Assembly (NCBI GenBank): GCA_965204545.1
Contig: CBDBFA010000003.1
Location: 2,418,001 to 2,482,000, forward strand
DNA: 64,000 bases
Direction: 5' to 3'
Origin: JAABVD01 sp965204545
GTDB lineage: Bacteria > Verrucomicrobiota > Verrucomicrobiia > Opitutales > UBA2995
The position numbers and the translations under genes are program-made. Shown here one piece after another: positions 15,880 to 25,509 of this stretch. Under the pieces are notes generated by a model that saw nothing but the letters and a program-made list of their open reading frames with translations, did not search any database and was not told where the DNA came from. The stretch's first letter is position 1; each line of letters begins with the position of its first letter.

Positions 15880-18800
15880 TTAACCCCCCTGGTTGACCGA
15901 CCAGGAGTTGTTCCAATCGAAATTCTCCACCGGAGCCGGTGTGGTCGAAACCTGAACCACCGCGGGATGGCTTTTCAGCTCGGTGAAGGTCTTCGGTTCA
16001 ACCACCCAAGTCAGGGCGGGGGCGATATCGCTCCAGAGCACCTGATTTTCGGAAATGAGGAAGCCGATGATCAAGCGCGTGCTACCCCCTTGCCTCGAAT
16101 CCAGATCGCGGCGCAGGGTTTGTAGAAAATCCATGGTGTCTCCATTCGCATGCAGGATCCAGCGTACTTCCCGAATGAGGTTGGGAATGGCGCTTCGAAG
16201 CGGGGAAACCTCCCTTACATTAAACCTTAAATCATCCGCTTCCCGGTTAATCACCGTCCCGCTTGCCACGAGCGTTTTTCCTTCCATCAGGAGGTGTCCG
16301 TAACTTTCGAAGGCCTCGGAAAACATGTTCATCCTGAAATTGTGGGACTCGGTGGATATATTGAAGATGGCCCAGGGCCGATCGTCCCGACGCGAGAGTT
16401 TTTTGACCACATTGGAAATTACCCCGCAATAGCGGAAGGTCTCCCGATCCGGTAATTCCTTCGCCTTGTCCGCATCGAAACTGATTATGTCCCGGGCCAG
16501 TTCATCGAACTCTCTCATCGGGTGCCCCGATACGTAGAAACCCAGTAATTCCTTCTCGAATTGGAGCTTTTCCCCCAAGGGCATCTGAGGGATTTTCCCT
16601 CGATCCCCGGTCTCGCTCACAATGATGCCCTTTCCGTTTCCGCTGAGAGTTGCGGTGTCCCCCAGAAGGTCCAGAAAGGACTCCTGGCCGCGCTCCCGGT
16701 CCCGCTGGCGCTGGGCCGCGGCGCTGATTGCCGCATCCAACCCCTGCATAAGGGCTTGCCTGCCCTCCTCGAAAGCGTCGAACGCGCCGGATTTGATCAG
16801 GCATTCCGCAACCCGCCGGTTCACCGTCTTGGAGTCGACCCGGTCCATAAAGGAATGGAAATCGTCAAACGGACCCTCCGCCTCCCGGTTGGAAATGATC
16901 ATTTGAGAGGCCGCGTCGCCCACGCCTTTGATAGCCGCCAATCCGAAGCGGATGCTCCCCTGGCCGGACTCAGCGTCGATGACCGGAGTAAACCTGTCCC
17001 GCGATAAATTGATGTCCGGTCCGAAGACCGCTACCTTCATGGCGGCGCATTCATCGATGTAATGGGCCACCTTGTCGGCGTTGCCCAGTTCGTTGGAAAG
17101 AACCGCTGCCATGAATTCCACCGGGTAATTGGCCTTGAGGTAGGCGGTGCGATAACTCAAGATCGCGTAGGCGGCCGAGTGCGACTTGTTGAATCCGTAC
17201 TGGGCAAATTTCTCCAGGATGCCAAAAATTTCCAGGGCCGTTCTCTCATCGATACCGTTGTGCTTCCGGGCGCCCTCGACGAAGAATTCCTTTTGCGCCT
17301 CCATCACCGACTTGATCTTCTTCCCCATGGCCCGGCGCAGTATGTCGGCCCCCTCCAGGGTGTAGCCGGAAATGATCCGGGCCGCCTCCATCACCTGTTC
17401 CTGATAGACCAGCACACCATAGGTTTCCCCCACCAGATCCTCTAGAAGAGGGTGGGGCACCCGCAGGCTGGAGGGATCCTTCTTCCCCTCGACAAACTGG
17501 GGAATGAACTGCATCGGTCCGGGCCGGTAGAGGGCGATAAGGGCTATGATCTCCTCGAAGGAACTCAGGCTGATTTGCCGGCAAAGCGATTGCATGCCCT
17601 CGCTCTCCAGTTGGAACACCCCCGTAGTCTCGCCGCTGTTGAGCAGATCGAAGGTCTTGGCATCATCAAGAGAGATGGCTTCGATATCAAAGTCCGGCAG
17701 GTCCCTGGCCTGGCGGACGTTCTCCTGCGCGTCGGATATGACCGTCAGGGTTTTCAATCCCAGGAAATCCATCTTCAGCAGGCCGAGGTCCTCCACCGGA
17801 CCCTTGGGAAACTGAGTGGTCAAATCCCCCTCCTGCATGGTCACCGGGATCAGGTTGCGAATGGATTGATCGGCGATAATGATGCCACAGGCGTGCTTGC
17901 CCGTGTTGCGCACCATCCCTTCGATGACCTGACCTTGCTCCACAATGGAGCGCGCCAGCGGATTGCCGTCCAATTCCCCTCGCAACTCTCCCGATTTTGC
18001 CACCGATTCCTCCAGGGAAATATTGAGTTCGTCCGGGATCATTCGGGCCATCCGGTCGGCCTCCGCGTAGGGAACATCGTTCACCCGGGCCAGATCGCGG
18101 ACCACCATCTTGGCCCCGAATTTGCCAAAGGTAATGATGTTAGCCACCGCGTCCTCCCCGTATTTTTCGCGCACGTATTGGACCACTTCATCCCGCCTCC
18201 GCATGCAAAAATCAACGTCGAAATCCGGTGGAGACACCCGTGCCAAATTCAGCATCCGCTCGAACAGCAGGCCGAAACGCAGGGGTTCGATATCCGTGAT
18301 CCTCAACACGAAGGACACCAGACTCCCTGCCCCGGAACCCCTTCCGGGACCTATCGGTATGCCCTGGGACCGCGCCCAGTCGATAAAATCCCACACGATG
18401 AGAAAGTAGTCGGTGAACCCCGTGCCCACGATGATGGACAACTCGTATTCCAGCTTCGAACACAGAAATGCGGCAAATTCCGGAGATTCGGCCGGGGGCG
18501 CTTCCCCCTTACCTTCCTCCGCCGAGGTGGGCGCATTCGCCTCCGGCCCTCGCACTTGGTCGTAATCGACGCCGTAGCGCTCCTTCAGCCCCTCTTTGCA
18601 CAGGTTGAAGAGAAAGAGGCCGTTCTCGCGGCTTGCCCCAAACGTAGACCGGTCTACCTCGGCCGGTTCCCCCGTCCCGCTTTGCCGGTTGAGCTTTTCC
18701 TTTTCCGAGACGTAGATTTCCTGCATGCGGTCGAAATTGCCCGGATCCTCCCGAAACGATGCCTCCGCCGGTTTTTCGAATACCGGATAGTGATTCCCGC

Positions 18801-19716
18801 CAAAGGGGATCTTCAGGTCGCTCATTTCCGCCACCAGCAGGGTATTGTCCAGCGATTCCGGCACCTCCCGGAAAACCTCCAGCATTTCCTCCCGGCTCTT
18901 CAGGTAAAACTCCCGGGAAGGGTATTTCATGCGGTTTTCGTCGGCCAGCTTCCGGCCGGTCTGAATACACAGGAGCGAGTCATGGGGCTGCCAATCTTCC
19001 TTTTTGACGTAGTGTACGTCGTTGGAGCAGACCACCTTCAGGTCGAATTCCCGCGCCAGCTTCAACAAGCCAGGAATAATTTTCCTTTGGAACTGAAGAC
19101 CGTGATCGTGGAGCTCGATAAAATAGTTCTCCTTGCCGAAGATATCGACGAACTCTCCCGTTACCTCCCTGGCTTTGGCATAATTGCCGTAGAGCAGGTA
19201 CTGGGGGGCCACCCCGTTGATACACCCACTCAACCCGATCAAACCCCTGCTGTGCGCGGCCAGGCGTTCCATGTCCGTGCGGGGCTTGTAATATTGTCCC
19301 TTCGTATGGGCTTCGGAAACCAGTTTGGACAGGTTCTGATAACCCTCGAAATCGCGGCAAAGCACGGTTTTGTGGTGTATCTGGTGCTTGGGAAATTCCT
19401 CCGGTTGCAATTCCCGATACTCCGGCAAATCGCCTATGTCCTCGGTCCGCCTCCTCCTTCGGCGGGGTTTCTCATGCATCTTGTGATCGTAAACCAGATA
19501 GATCTCGCAACCGATGATCGGCTTCAACCCTGCGCCCTTGATGGTCTTGTAGAAATCAATGGCGCCGAAAAGATTGCCGTGGTCCGTCATGGCCACGGCC
19601 GGCATACCCAGTTCCTTCGCTCTTTCCGCCAATCGATCGATCCGGCAGGCTCCATCCAGCAGACTGTAATCAGTATGCAGATGCAAGTGAACGAACTCGT
19701 TTTTGGTAGCGGGCAT
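15880..19716 (-). CDS. dnaE: DNA polymerase III subunit alpha
   Basis: DnaE is the replicative polymerase. The start MPATKNEFVHLHLHTDYSLLDG at 19716 is chosen over an upstream in-frame ATG because the PHP domain normally begins here. Seen are the PHP motif HLHLHTDYSLLDGA, the palm GPGRGSGAGSLV, and the catalytic acidic pair in PPDFDVDFC, followed by the finger domain, the helix-hairpin-helix region (GFNKSHSAAYA) and an OB-fold part. The product is about 1278 residues, normal for DnaE. The last residues VNQGG and the stop TAA arise from an 'accacagaggacacagagg' repeat that abuts the gene end. Confidence 0.97.
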   Translation of the reverse strand: MPATKNEFVHLHLHTDYSLLDGACRIDRLAERAKELGMPAVAMTDHGNLFGAIDFYKTIKGAGLKPIIGCEIYLVYDHKMHEKPRRRRRRTEDIGDLPEYRELQPEEFPKHQIHHKTVLCRDFEGYQNLSKLVSEAHTKGQYYKPRTDMERLAAHSRGLIGLSGCINGVAPQYLLYGNYAKAREVTGEFVDIFGKENYFIELHDHGLQFQRKIIPGLLKLAREFDLKVVCSNDVHYVKKEDWQPHDSLLCIQTGRKLADENRMKYPSREFYLKSREEMLEVFREVPESLDNTLLVAEMSDLKIPFGGNHYPVFEKPAEASFREDPGNFDRMQEIYVSEKEKLNRQSGTGEPAEVDRSTFGASRENGLFLFNLCKEGLKERYGVDYDQVRGPEANAPTSAEEGKGEAPPAESPEFAAFLCSKLEYELSIIVGTGFTDYFLIVWDFIDWARSQGIPIGPGRGSGAGSLVSFVLRITDIEPLRFGLLFERMLNLARVSPPDFDVDFCMRRRDEVVQYVREKYGEDAVANIITFGKFGAKMVVRDLARVNDVPYAEADRMARMIPDELNISLEESVAKSGELRGELDGNPLARSIVEQGQVIEGMVRNTGKHACGIIIADQSIRNLIPVTMQEGDLTTQFPKGPVEDLGLLKMDFLGLKTLTVISDAQENVRQARDLPDFDIEAISLDDAKTFDLLNSGETTGVFQLESEGMQSLCRQISLSSFEEIIALIALYRPGPMQFIPQFVEGKKDPSSLRVPHPLLEDLVGETYGVLVYQEQVMEAARIISGYTLEGADILRRAMGKKIKSVMEAQKEFFVEGARKHNGIDERTALEIFGILEKFAQYGFNKSHSAAYAILSYRTAYLKANYPVEFMAAVLSNELGNADKVAHYIDECAAMKVAVFGPDINLSRDRFTPVIDAESGQGSIRFGLAAIKGVGDAASQMIISNREAEGPFDDFHSFMDRVDSKTVNRRVAECLIKSGAFDAFEEGRQALMQGLDAAISAAAQRQRDRERGQESFLDLLGDTATLSGNGKGIIVSETGDRGKIPQMPLGEKLQFEKELLGFYVSGHPMREFDELARDIISFDADKAKELPDRETFRYCGVISNVVKKLSRRDDRPWAIFNISTESHNFRMNMFSEAFESYGHLLMEGKTLVASGTVINREADDLRFNVREVSPLRSAIPNLIREVRWILHANGDTMDFLQTLRRDLDSRQGGSTRLIIGFLISENQVLWSDIAPALTWVVEPKTFTELKSHPAVVQVSTTPAPVENFDWNNSWSVNQGG

Positions 19717-20183
19717 TGTACTGGACCGGGAGCAATAAGATCCCCCACAGGGCACACGGGCCAAAATGGTCCCTTCGCGCCCTGGCGATCCCTACTTTTT
19801 ACCGTCTCACCACATCCGCAAGTCCCATTTGTCCACAAACTATGAACCCATTATTCACAACCCCTTCCCCTTGACCCCTCCAATCGTGATCGTGATCTTG
19901 ATCGTGATCGTGATCCTGATCGAAATGGACTCTCGCCAAGATCGCTAAGAGGCGCAGGGGGTGCCAATTAGGAATTAGGAGATAGATTAACCACGGATTA
20001 CACGGATGAGCACGGATAAAAGGCGCCCCCGGCGCCTCCCTCGCCCTTTTCAGCCTTCCTCCTTCCTCCTTCAGCCTTTCCTCCATTCTTCTCCTCCCTT
20101 TTTGCGTCTTTTGCGCTTTTTTGTGGCTATTTATCCCGTCCATCCTGTTTATCCATGTTCAATTCCTCATTCCGTATTCTTCC
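19717..20183. repeat. Divergent gap between dnaE and the PQQ-like gene
   Basis: It contains a GATC array (19882-19924), two GGCGCC palindromes (about 19947-19982 and 20019-20036), 'accacggattacacggatgagcacgg' and 'tgtggctatttatcccgtccatcctg'. No gene or confident promoter is seen. Confidence 0.72.
19882..19924 (+). repeat. GATC hexamer array (longest)
   Basis: Six GATC sites follow one another every 6 bp between CAATC and GAAATGG. Confidence 0.86.
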
Positions 20184-21419
20184 ATGAAAACAATTTTCCC
20201 AACCCTCCTGATCGCCCTCATCTCACTTTCATCCACCCTCGCCTCCGATGTCCTCTGGCCCGGTTGGCGGGGCCCGGACCGGGACGGACGGGTGGCCTAC
20301 TTCGAACCTCCCGCCCAGTGGCCCGCCCAGTTGCAAAAGGAATGGAGCCTGGAAGTCGGCCAGGGCGCGGCCATGCCCGTCGTTGCCGACAACCGCGTCT
20401 ACCAGCACGCCCGCCAACAAGGCCATGAAGTCGTTTGGTGCCTGGACCTGGAAACCGGTAATGTCCTATGGCGTAAGACCTACCGCGTGCCCTACACCAT
20501 TCCCGGCCCCGGCCGAAACCACGGCAATGGCCCCAACTCCAACCCCGCCCTGGCCGACGGACGCCTCTTCACCCTGAGTGTCACCGGTATTCTTTCCGCC
20601 TGGGCCACCGATTCCGGCAAACTCCTTTGGCGCCGCGACTACGCCGACCGCTTCGCCAAACCCCATCCCGAATGGGGGCATTCCACCTCTCCCCTCATCG
20701 ATGGTGACAGGGTCGTGGTGCATTTCGGCGGCCCCGAGGGAGGTTTCCTCGCCGCCCTCGATGTCGCCACGGGAGAAGAAGTATGGACGGAGGGAAAGGA
20801 CGGCGTCAGCCATGCCTCACCCATCCTCGTGGACATCCAGGGAGTCCGGCAAATCGTCGAATGGAACCACGAAGGCGTCGTGGGAGTGGAGAACGAAACG
20901 GGGAAGCGCCTGTGGTCCTATTCCCTGCCTCACCGGGGTTCCAACCAAAATTCACCCACCCCGGCCTATTACCAGGGCCGGCTCCTGGTCGGCGCCGAAA
21001 ACCGGGGGCTCCGCAGCCTCCAACCCCGACTGGACCAAGGGAAGTGGACCGTTAAAGAGAATTGGAGCCGACGCGACGTCTCACTCAATATGGCTTCCGC
21101 CGTGGTAAGCGGCGACAGCCTATACGGCAAATCGCAGTTAAAGAGGGGACAATTCTTCCGCCTCGACATCCTTTCGGGAGACACAATTTGGCTCGGCCCC
21201 CCCAGAATGGGTCAATACGCCGCTTTCCTGACCTTCCCCGGCCACGTCCTGGTTCTCAAGGACAATGGCATCCTGGAGATTTTTGTTGCCGGGGAACCGG
21301 CCTACCGCCCCATTGCCTCCTACCAAGTGGCCGATACCCCCACCTGGGCCGCCCCCGTCCTTCTCTCGGACGGCGTCCTCATAAAAGACCGCACCAACCT
21401 CCTCCACTGGTCCTTTTAA
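20184..21419 (+). CDS. Secreted PQQ-like beta-propeller repeat protein
   Basis: This 411-residue protein has a signal peptide (IFPTLLIALISLSSTLAS) and PQQ-propeller blade repeats such as LDLETGNVLWR, ATDSGKLLWRRDY, LDVATGEEVWTEG and VENETGKRLWSY. The N-terminal WPGWRGPDRDGRV is the typical start of planctomycete/verrucomicrobial outer-membrane-assembly-like propellers. The start MKTIFPTLL at 20184 is preferred over an in-frame upstream ATG because the signal peptide begins there. No catalytic residues for a dehydrogenase are evident, so it is probably a binding or scaffold protein in the periplasm; function unknown. Confidence 0.87.
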   Translation: MKTIFPTLLIALISLSSTLASDVLWPGWRGPDRDGRVAYFEPPAQWPAQLQKEWSLEVGQGAAMPVVADNRVYQHARQQGHEVVWCLDLETGNVLWRKTYRVPYTIPGPGRNHGNGPNSNPALADGRLFTLSVTGILSAWATDSGKLLWRRDYADRFAKPHPEWGHSTSPLIDGDRVVVHFGGPEGGFLAALDVATGEEVWTEGKDGVSHASPILVDIQGVRQIVEWNHEGVVGVENETGKRLWSYSLPHRGSNQNSPTPAYYQGRLLVGAENRGLRSLQPRLDQGKWTVKENWSRRDVSLNMASAVVSGDSLYGKSQLKRGQFFRLDILSGDTIWLGPPRMGQYAAFLTFPGHVLVLKDNGILEIFVAGEPAYRPIASYQVADTPTWAAPVLLSDGVLIKDRTNLLHWSF

Positions 21420-21448
21420 CAAAGCTCTCTCCGCCCTTCCATCTTTGT

Positions 21449-21480
21449 AATCGTGATCGTGATCATGATCGTGATCGATA
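21449..21480 (+). repeat. GATC hexamer array
   Basis: Four GATC sites at 6-bp steps after TAATC. Confidence 0.8.
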
Positions 21481-21709
21481 CCACTCCCACCACCCGCCAA
21501 CTCCCAATCGGAACATTCTTAATTCCAAATTGGCGGCCCCGGGCGCCTTTTGTGGAACCCCGTTGGGGTTCGTTATTTATTACCCATCTCTACCCAGCGT
21601 GCGCTGCGCGACACTGGGCTATGGAGTTTAACGCCGTTGGCGTAACAGCCTGTTGGAAGATCCCGGCTGAGGAGCGATGCTAGGTGTTGGGCGCCTACCG
21701 CCCCTTCTT

Positions 21710-21752
21710 TCGATCACGATCACGATCGCGATCACGATCAAGATCACGATTA
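21710..21752 (-). repeat. GATC hexamer array, inverted
   Basis: Six GATC sites at 6-bp steps, starting TTCGATC and ending ACGATTATCC; an inverted copy relative to 21449-21480. Confidence 0.85.
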
Positions 21753-21771
21753 TCCGTGGTTCACCTCTCCC

Positions 21772-21824
21772 CCCAATTCCTAATTCCTAATTCCTAATTG
21801 GCGCGCCTTGGCGCGCCTCTAATC
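21772..21824 (-). repeat. GGCGCGCC palindrome with GGAATTA tail at the rnhB end
   Basis: On the minus strand: GGCGCGCCAAGGCGCGCC followed by AATTAGGAATTAGGAATT. It encodes the last residues (RGAPRRAN) and stop of rnhB. Confidence 0.83.
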
Positions 21825-22540
21825 CTCCGGATAAAACTCCGCCGATGCAACCTGCAGGGCCCCAACTCCTTCAGCTTCGCTATATGCCCGGCAGTCCCAT
21901 AACCCTTATTCGTGGAAAATCCATATTCCGGATAGCGTTTGGCCTGCTTGCGCATGTAGCGGTCCCGAGTCACCTTGGCCACGATTGAGGCCAACGCGAT
22001 AGCCAGCGATTTTCCGTCCCCTTTGACAATGGCCGTATGGGGATAGGGAAATGGTTTCAGCGGCTTCCCGTCCACCAGTACCCGGGCCGTCCCCCCGGAT
22101 GAGGTATACCCCGGCAACCGGCCCTGTCCCGCCTCGCCCGACCGGGGCGTATCCGCTGCCGATTGGAATGGGCAGCTCGAATTCGATAGCAAGTCCTCCA
22201 GGCATAGCTCCATCGCTTTGCGGGTGGCTCCCAGAATATTGAGGGATTCGATATCCTCCACCGAAACCATGCGGCAAGCGTAATGCAGCACGTCCCGTCC
22301 GGTCTTCTCTACCGCCTCGTATATCCGCTCGCGCCGGGCTTCGCTCAACCGCTTGCTGTCGTCGATATCCGGTCCGTACCGGGCAAACCAATCCGACCGC
22401 TGAAAGGCGTCGTCCAGGTAGACCGCGGCGGCACAAACCGGACCGGCCAGCGGACCCCGCCCGGCTTCGTCCAAACCGATAACGGCCGGAGTCGTGGCCA
22501 GGAATTGCCGGTCGAACTCTGCCAATCCCGCTGGTGTCAT
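21794..22540 (-). CDS. rnhB: Ribonuclease HII
   Basis: RNase HII cuts RNA in RNA:DNA hybrids and single ribonucleotides in DNA. The 248-residue protein has the active-site motif VIGLDEAGRGPLAGPV, DDSKRLSEARRE, and KVTRDRYMRK with YGTAGH at the C-terminal side. A non-conserved insertion of about 30 residues (PFQSAADTPRSGEAGQG region, about 125-155) precedes the conserved VDGKPLKP. The C-terminal RGAPRRAN comes from an inserted repeat. It lies next to rnhC on the same strand. Confidence 0.95.
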   Translation of the reverse strand: MTPAGLAEFDRQFLATTPAVIGLDEAGRGPLAGPVCAAAVYLDDAFQRSDWFARYGPDIDDSKRLSEARRERIYEAVEKTGRDVLHYACRMVSVEDIESLNILGATRKAMELCLEDLLSNSSCPFQSAADTPRSGEAGQGRLPGYTSSGGTARVLVDGKPLKPFPYPHTAIVKGDGKSLAIALASIVAKVTRDRYMRKQAKRYPEYGFSTNKGYGTAGHIAKLKELGPCRLHRRSFIRRIRGAPRRAN

Positions 22541-22809
22541 GTCCCGTTAATTCGTTCACACAACCGGTGGACTTTTTCGTATGAATTTGCCTTCAGGATA
22601 TTCCCCATCACGATCACCATTTTTGTGGAACCCCGTTTTATTAGTGATCAGTGGCTAGTGGTTAGTGAGATTTGTCTTCTGGTTTTTGGTATCCATTTCT
22701 TTGCGTTCTTGGCATGCTTTGCGAGATCCCTTCTTCTTCATACTCAATCGATCACGGTCACGATTAATTTTCATCCTTCTTCCTTCTTCCTTCCCCCTAT
22801 CTCCCTCGT

Positions 22810-23784
22810 TCACCTTTTCACCCAGACGGTCTTCGCTGGGACGGGCAAACCCAGGATCTCGTAACTGGTGCGAAAGTGGAGCTTGGCAAAGTCTCCCAGG
22901 CGGTCGGGCCCAAGTTGTTGCACCAACCGCCGTCCTTGTTCCTTGGTCGCGGCCCCGGCGCCCTTCAGCAACGTTTCACCGAATTGCTTGGAACCCCTCC
23001 TCAATTGCCGCAAGTACTCGGCCCGGGCCATCACCGATGCCGCCGCCACAACCGGGTCGGACTCCGCTCTGGTTTCCATCTTCAACTTGAAACCCTTTCG
23101 CTTCACCCGCCGCTGAACCAGCGGTTGTTTACTAAACTGGTCCAGCATGCCCCAGGGTACCGCTCGCTTGTCCAGCGCGTTTTCCAACGCCTTGCCGTGC
23201 AACCAGGCGATGAGTGAATTCAAATTCGCCCTCGGCCTTCCCATCAATTCGTTGTACTTGCGCATGCCGCACCAAGCCTTTTCCACCACCACGCCCTTGG
23301 TTTTCAAAATCATCTTCTCCATCTTGATGATCTGGGAATCTCCCAGTCTCTTGCTCTCCTTGAGGCCTTGGGCCATCCATTCGCGAACCATGTCGCCATC
23401 GGCTATCACCGTGGCGCAAACCACCGGGCCGAACAGATCCCCCTTGCCCGATTCGTCCAGCCCGGCATGGGGTTCAAACCACTCCGGATGATGTACCTCT
23501 TCATAGCCGAGTTCCGGACTGCGGGTAATTTCGGGCTCGAGAACATCTACCACGAAGTCCTGGGTCATCTTGCCCTGAACCACCAGTTTCCCGGAGTTGT
23601 AATAGACCAGATTGATCTTGGGACCCTTGAAGGCGAAGCGGGCATACGCTACCTCGTGCTCCCCCCAGCCCCGCATCCTGCACCATCCTTTCAGTTTTTC
23701 CGCCTGATCCCCGGTTAGCACAATGGTATAGTGAGTGATCTTGGTTTCTTCCTCGACCTCGATGCGTTTCTTTCTTCGCCTCAT
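22810..23784 (-). CDS. rnhC: Ribonuclease HIII
   Basis: RNase HIII is a second type-2 RNase H with an N-terminal TBP-like substrate-binding domain. Evidence is HAGLDESGKGDLFGPVVCA as the active-site motif, the basic N-terminus MRRRKKRIEVEEETKITHYTI, and the DEAG-type E in the DESGKG variant that distinguishes HIII from HII. ATG 23784 is preferred to an in-frame upstream TTG (23823), which would overlap the divergent mutY start. The product is about 324 residues. Both HII and HIII in tandem are seen in several PVC bacteria and some Firmicutes. Confidence 0.92.
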   Translation of the reverse strand: MRRRKKRIEVEEETKITHYTIVLTGDQAEKLKGWCRMRGWGEHEVAYARFAFKGPKINLVYYNSGKLVVQGKMTQDFVVDVLEPEITRSPELGYEEVHHPEWFEPHAGLDESGKGDLFGPVVCATVIADGDMVREWMAQGLKESKRLGDSQIIKMEKMILKTKGVVVEKAWCGMRKYNELMGRPRANLNSLIAWLHGKALENALDKRAVPWGMLDQFSKQPLVQRRVKRKGFKLKMETRAESDPVVAAASVMARAEYLRQLRRGSKQFGETLLKGAGAATKEQGRRLVQQLGPDRLGDFAKLHFRTSYEILGLPVPAKTVWVKR

Positions 23785-23807
23785 GGAACGACTATCATCA
23801 GCGACCT

Positions 23808-24851
23808 TTGCCCCATAATTCAACAGTTTCCCACCCTATAAAACCGGCCCCCCGCTTGCGCAAGAACCTGGTCGATTGGTTCGAGGACAACAAGCGCCCT
23901 CTTCCCTGGCGCGAATCCCCTTCCCTCTACGCGACGGTGGTGTCCGAATTCATGCTGCAGCAAACCCAGGTCAAAACGGTTTTGCCTTATTGGACCCGCT
24001 GGATGGAACGATTCCCCGATTTTCGCGCCCTGGCCGAAGCCGAGGAATCCGTCGTGCTCAAGCACTGGGAAGGGCTCGGTTACTACTCGCGCGCCCGAAA
24101 CCTTCATCAATTGGCCAAGAAAATCCGGGACCTCGATCTGATTCCACGGGATACCGCCTCCTGGTTGCAGTTCAAGGGAGTCGGCCCCTACACCGCCGCC
24201 GCAGTCACCAGCATAGCCTTTGGCACCCCCGCCGCCTGTGTGGACGGAAACGTCATACGGATCCTGTCCCGCTTTTTGGGCGATGAAACGCCCATCAGGA
24301 ACAACAGTCAGGCCCTGAAACGCTATACCCCCCTGGCCCAGGCCTGGCTCGACCCCTGTCGTCCGGGTTTACACAACGAAGCCCTCATGGAGTTGGGCGC
24401 CACCGTGTGCACCAAAGGAAATCCACGGTGTGAAGTCTGTCCCCTGGGCTCCTCCTGTCGGGCCAGGAACCATAACCCGGAACGCTTGCCGCGAAAAATC
24501 CCACCGAAAATCACCAGGGAACTTTGCCATCGGGCCTGGGTTGAAAGGGAGGGATACCTTTTGCTCTGCCGGGCAGATCCCCACAGCCGGCGATTGGCGG
24601 AAATCCTCGAATTGCCCACCCTTCAGGCCATCGGACTCCCCTTGGACCGTCTGCCGCAGCAAGGCCCCATGACTACCCGGAAGAGAGGAATCGGGAACAC
24701 CCGTATCACCGAGCGCATTTGGGATGTGCCGCCCGGCGCCGTCAGAGCCAACGGCAAACGACTGCACTGGATCCCTTTCGACCAACTAGAAAACGAGACC
24801 CTTTCCGGTCCCCACAAGCGATGGATCAACCAAATCCTGAACCAGAAATGA
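23808..24851 (+). CDS. mutY: A/G-specific adenine glycosylase MutY
   Basis: MutY removes adenine mispaired with 8-oxoguanine. The helix-hairpin-helix domain shows RPLPWRESPSLYATVVSEFM, LQQTQVKTV, the HhH region LQFKGVGPYTAAAVTSIAFG with VDGNVIRILSR, and the 4Fe-4S cysteines CTKGNPRCEVCPLGSSC (C-x6-C-x2-C-x5-C). The C-terminal NUDIX-like part recognises 8-oxoG. No ATG lies upstream in frame; the start is a TTG at 23808 or 23856. The last codons (NQK) sit in a string 'accagaaatgaaccacagagg' repeated at 29062-29081, so this end is also repeat-derived. It is divergent from rnhC by about 23 bases. Confidence 0.93.
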   Translation: MPHNSTVSHPIKPAPRLRKNLVDWFEDNKRPLPWRESPSLYATVVSEFMLQQTQVKTVLPYWTRWMERFPDFRALAEAEESVVLKHWEGLGYYSRARNLHQLAKKIRDLDLIPRDTASWLQFKGVGPYTAAAVTSIAFGTPAACVDGNVIRILSRFLGDETPIRNNSQALKRYTPLAQAWLDPCRPGLHNEALMELGATVCTKGNPRCEVCPLGSSCRARNHNPERLPRKIPPKITRELCHRAWVEREGYLLLCRADPHSRRLAEILELPTLQAIGLPLDRLPQQGPMTTRKRGIGNTRITERIWDVPPGAVRANGKRLHWIPFDQLENETLSGPHKRWINQILNQK

Positions 24852-25158
24852 ACCACAGAGGACACAGAGGGCACAGAGATTTAACGGAGGGTGGGTTTTC
24901 CAACCCCCCTATTCGTAGGGGCGAGGCATGCCTCGCCCACATTCCTGCCTGTCACGCCGTAATCCATGAAGGCGGACCTGCCACGCCGGGAGGCGGGTCC
25001 CCCATTACCATTATTTGGCGGGTTGGAAAACCCGCCCTCCGTTAAATCCAGATCTCGCAGCGTTGTTTTAAAAAATATCTGCGCTCATCTGCGCAATCTG
25101 CGGTTCCCCTCTCCCACTTTCCAGCCTTCAGCCTTGAGCCTTCAGCCTTTAAATCCGG
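24852..25158. repeat. Repeat-filled gap with MITE-like copy B
   Basis: It holds 'accacagaggacacagagggcacagag', a complete MITE-like element (24878-25048) and the same trailing strings as copy A. No gene is seen. Confidence 0.78.
24878..25048 (+). mobile_element. MITE-like nested palindrome element, copy B
   Basis: The ends are GATTTAACGG and CCGTTAAATC, perfect inverted repeats. Inside are GGGTTTTCCAACCC-type and GCGAGGCATGCCTCGC palindromes plus CACGCCGGGAGGCGGG. It is almost identical to copy D, including about 40 bases upstream. Confidence 0.83.
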
Positions 25159-25356
25159 TTAGGAAGAATAGCGCTGCCGCAGCATATTATTGAAAGCCGC
25201 AATCTTCTTCTTGCGTCGGCGCACCGCACAGGGCTTTTCATAATACCGTTTGGCCCGCACATCGCGGATAACCCCTTCCCGATCGAGTTTCTTCTTCAAT
25301 CGACGCAGGGCCCGCTCCGTGGGCTCGCCTTTACGGATCTGAACTTCGATGGCCAT
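25159..25356 (-). CDS. rpsU: 30S ribosomal protein S21
   Basis: A 65-residue basic protein beginning MAIEVQIRKGEPTERALRRL, with KRYYEKPCAVRRRKKK and a basic C-terminal tail, typical of bS21. It belongs to the 30S platform and helps initiation. It stands alone, with a MITE-like element on each side. Confidence 0.95.
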   Translation of the reverse strand: MAIEVQIRKGEPTERALRRLKKKLDREGVIRDVRAKRYYEKPCAVRRRKKKIAAFNNMLRQRYSS

Positions 25357-25509
25357 AAAAATAGGGAAAGCGTGCCACTAAGACCCCTTCCCCCCGCCAA
25401 GTCAACCGAATTGCCACAAAATATCCAAAAATCATTCAGCATAAACCAACCACAGAGGACACATCCGCCTTCGCCTTGCAGGTCTACGGCGTGACAGGAA
25501 GGGCACAGA

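Larger units (their letters stand above)
21420..21793. repeat. Repeat-filled gap between PQQ-like gene and rnhB
   Basis: It holds two GATC arrays in opposite orientation (21449-21480 and 21710-21752), GGCGCC palindrome fragments (21522-21551), a 'tggaaccccgttggggttcgtt' palindrome at about 21553 and the tailed palindrome that ends rnhB. No gene is seen. Confidence 0.75.

Noticed and set aside
17452..19845. 797-residue frame antisense to dnaE
   Set aside because: The frame is open because of biased codon use in dnaE; dnaE has clear catalytic motifs.
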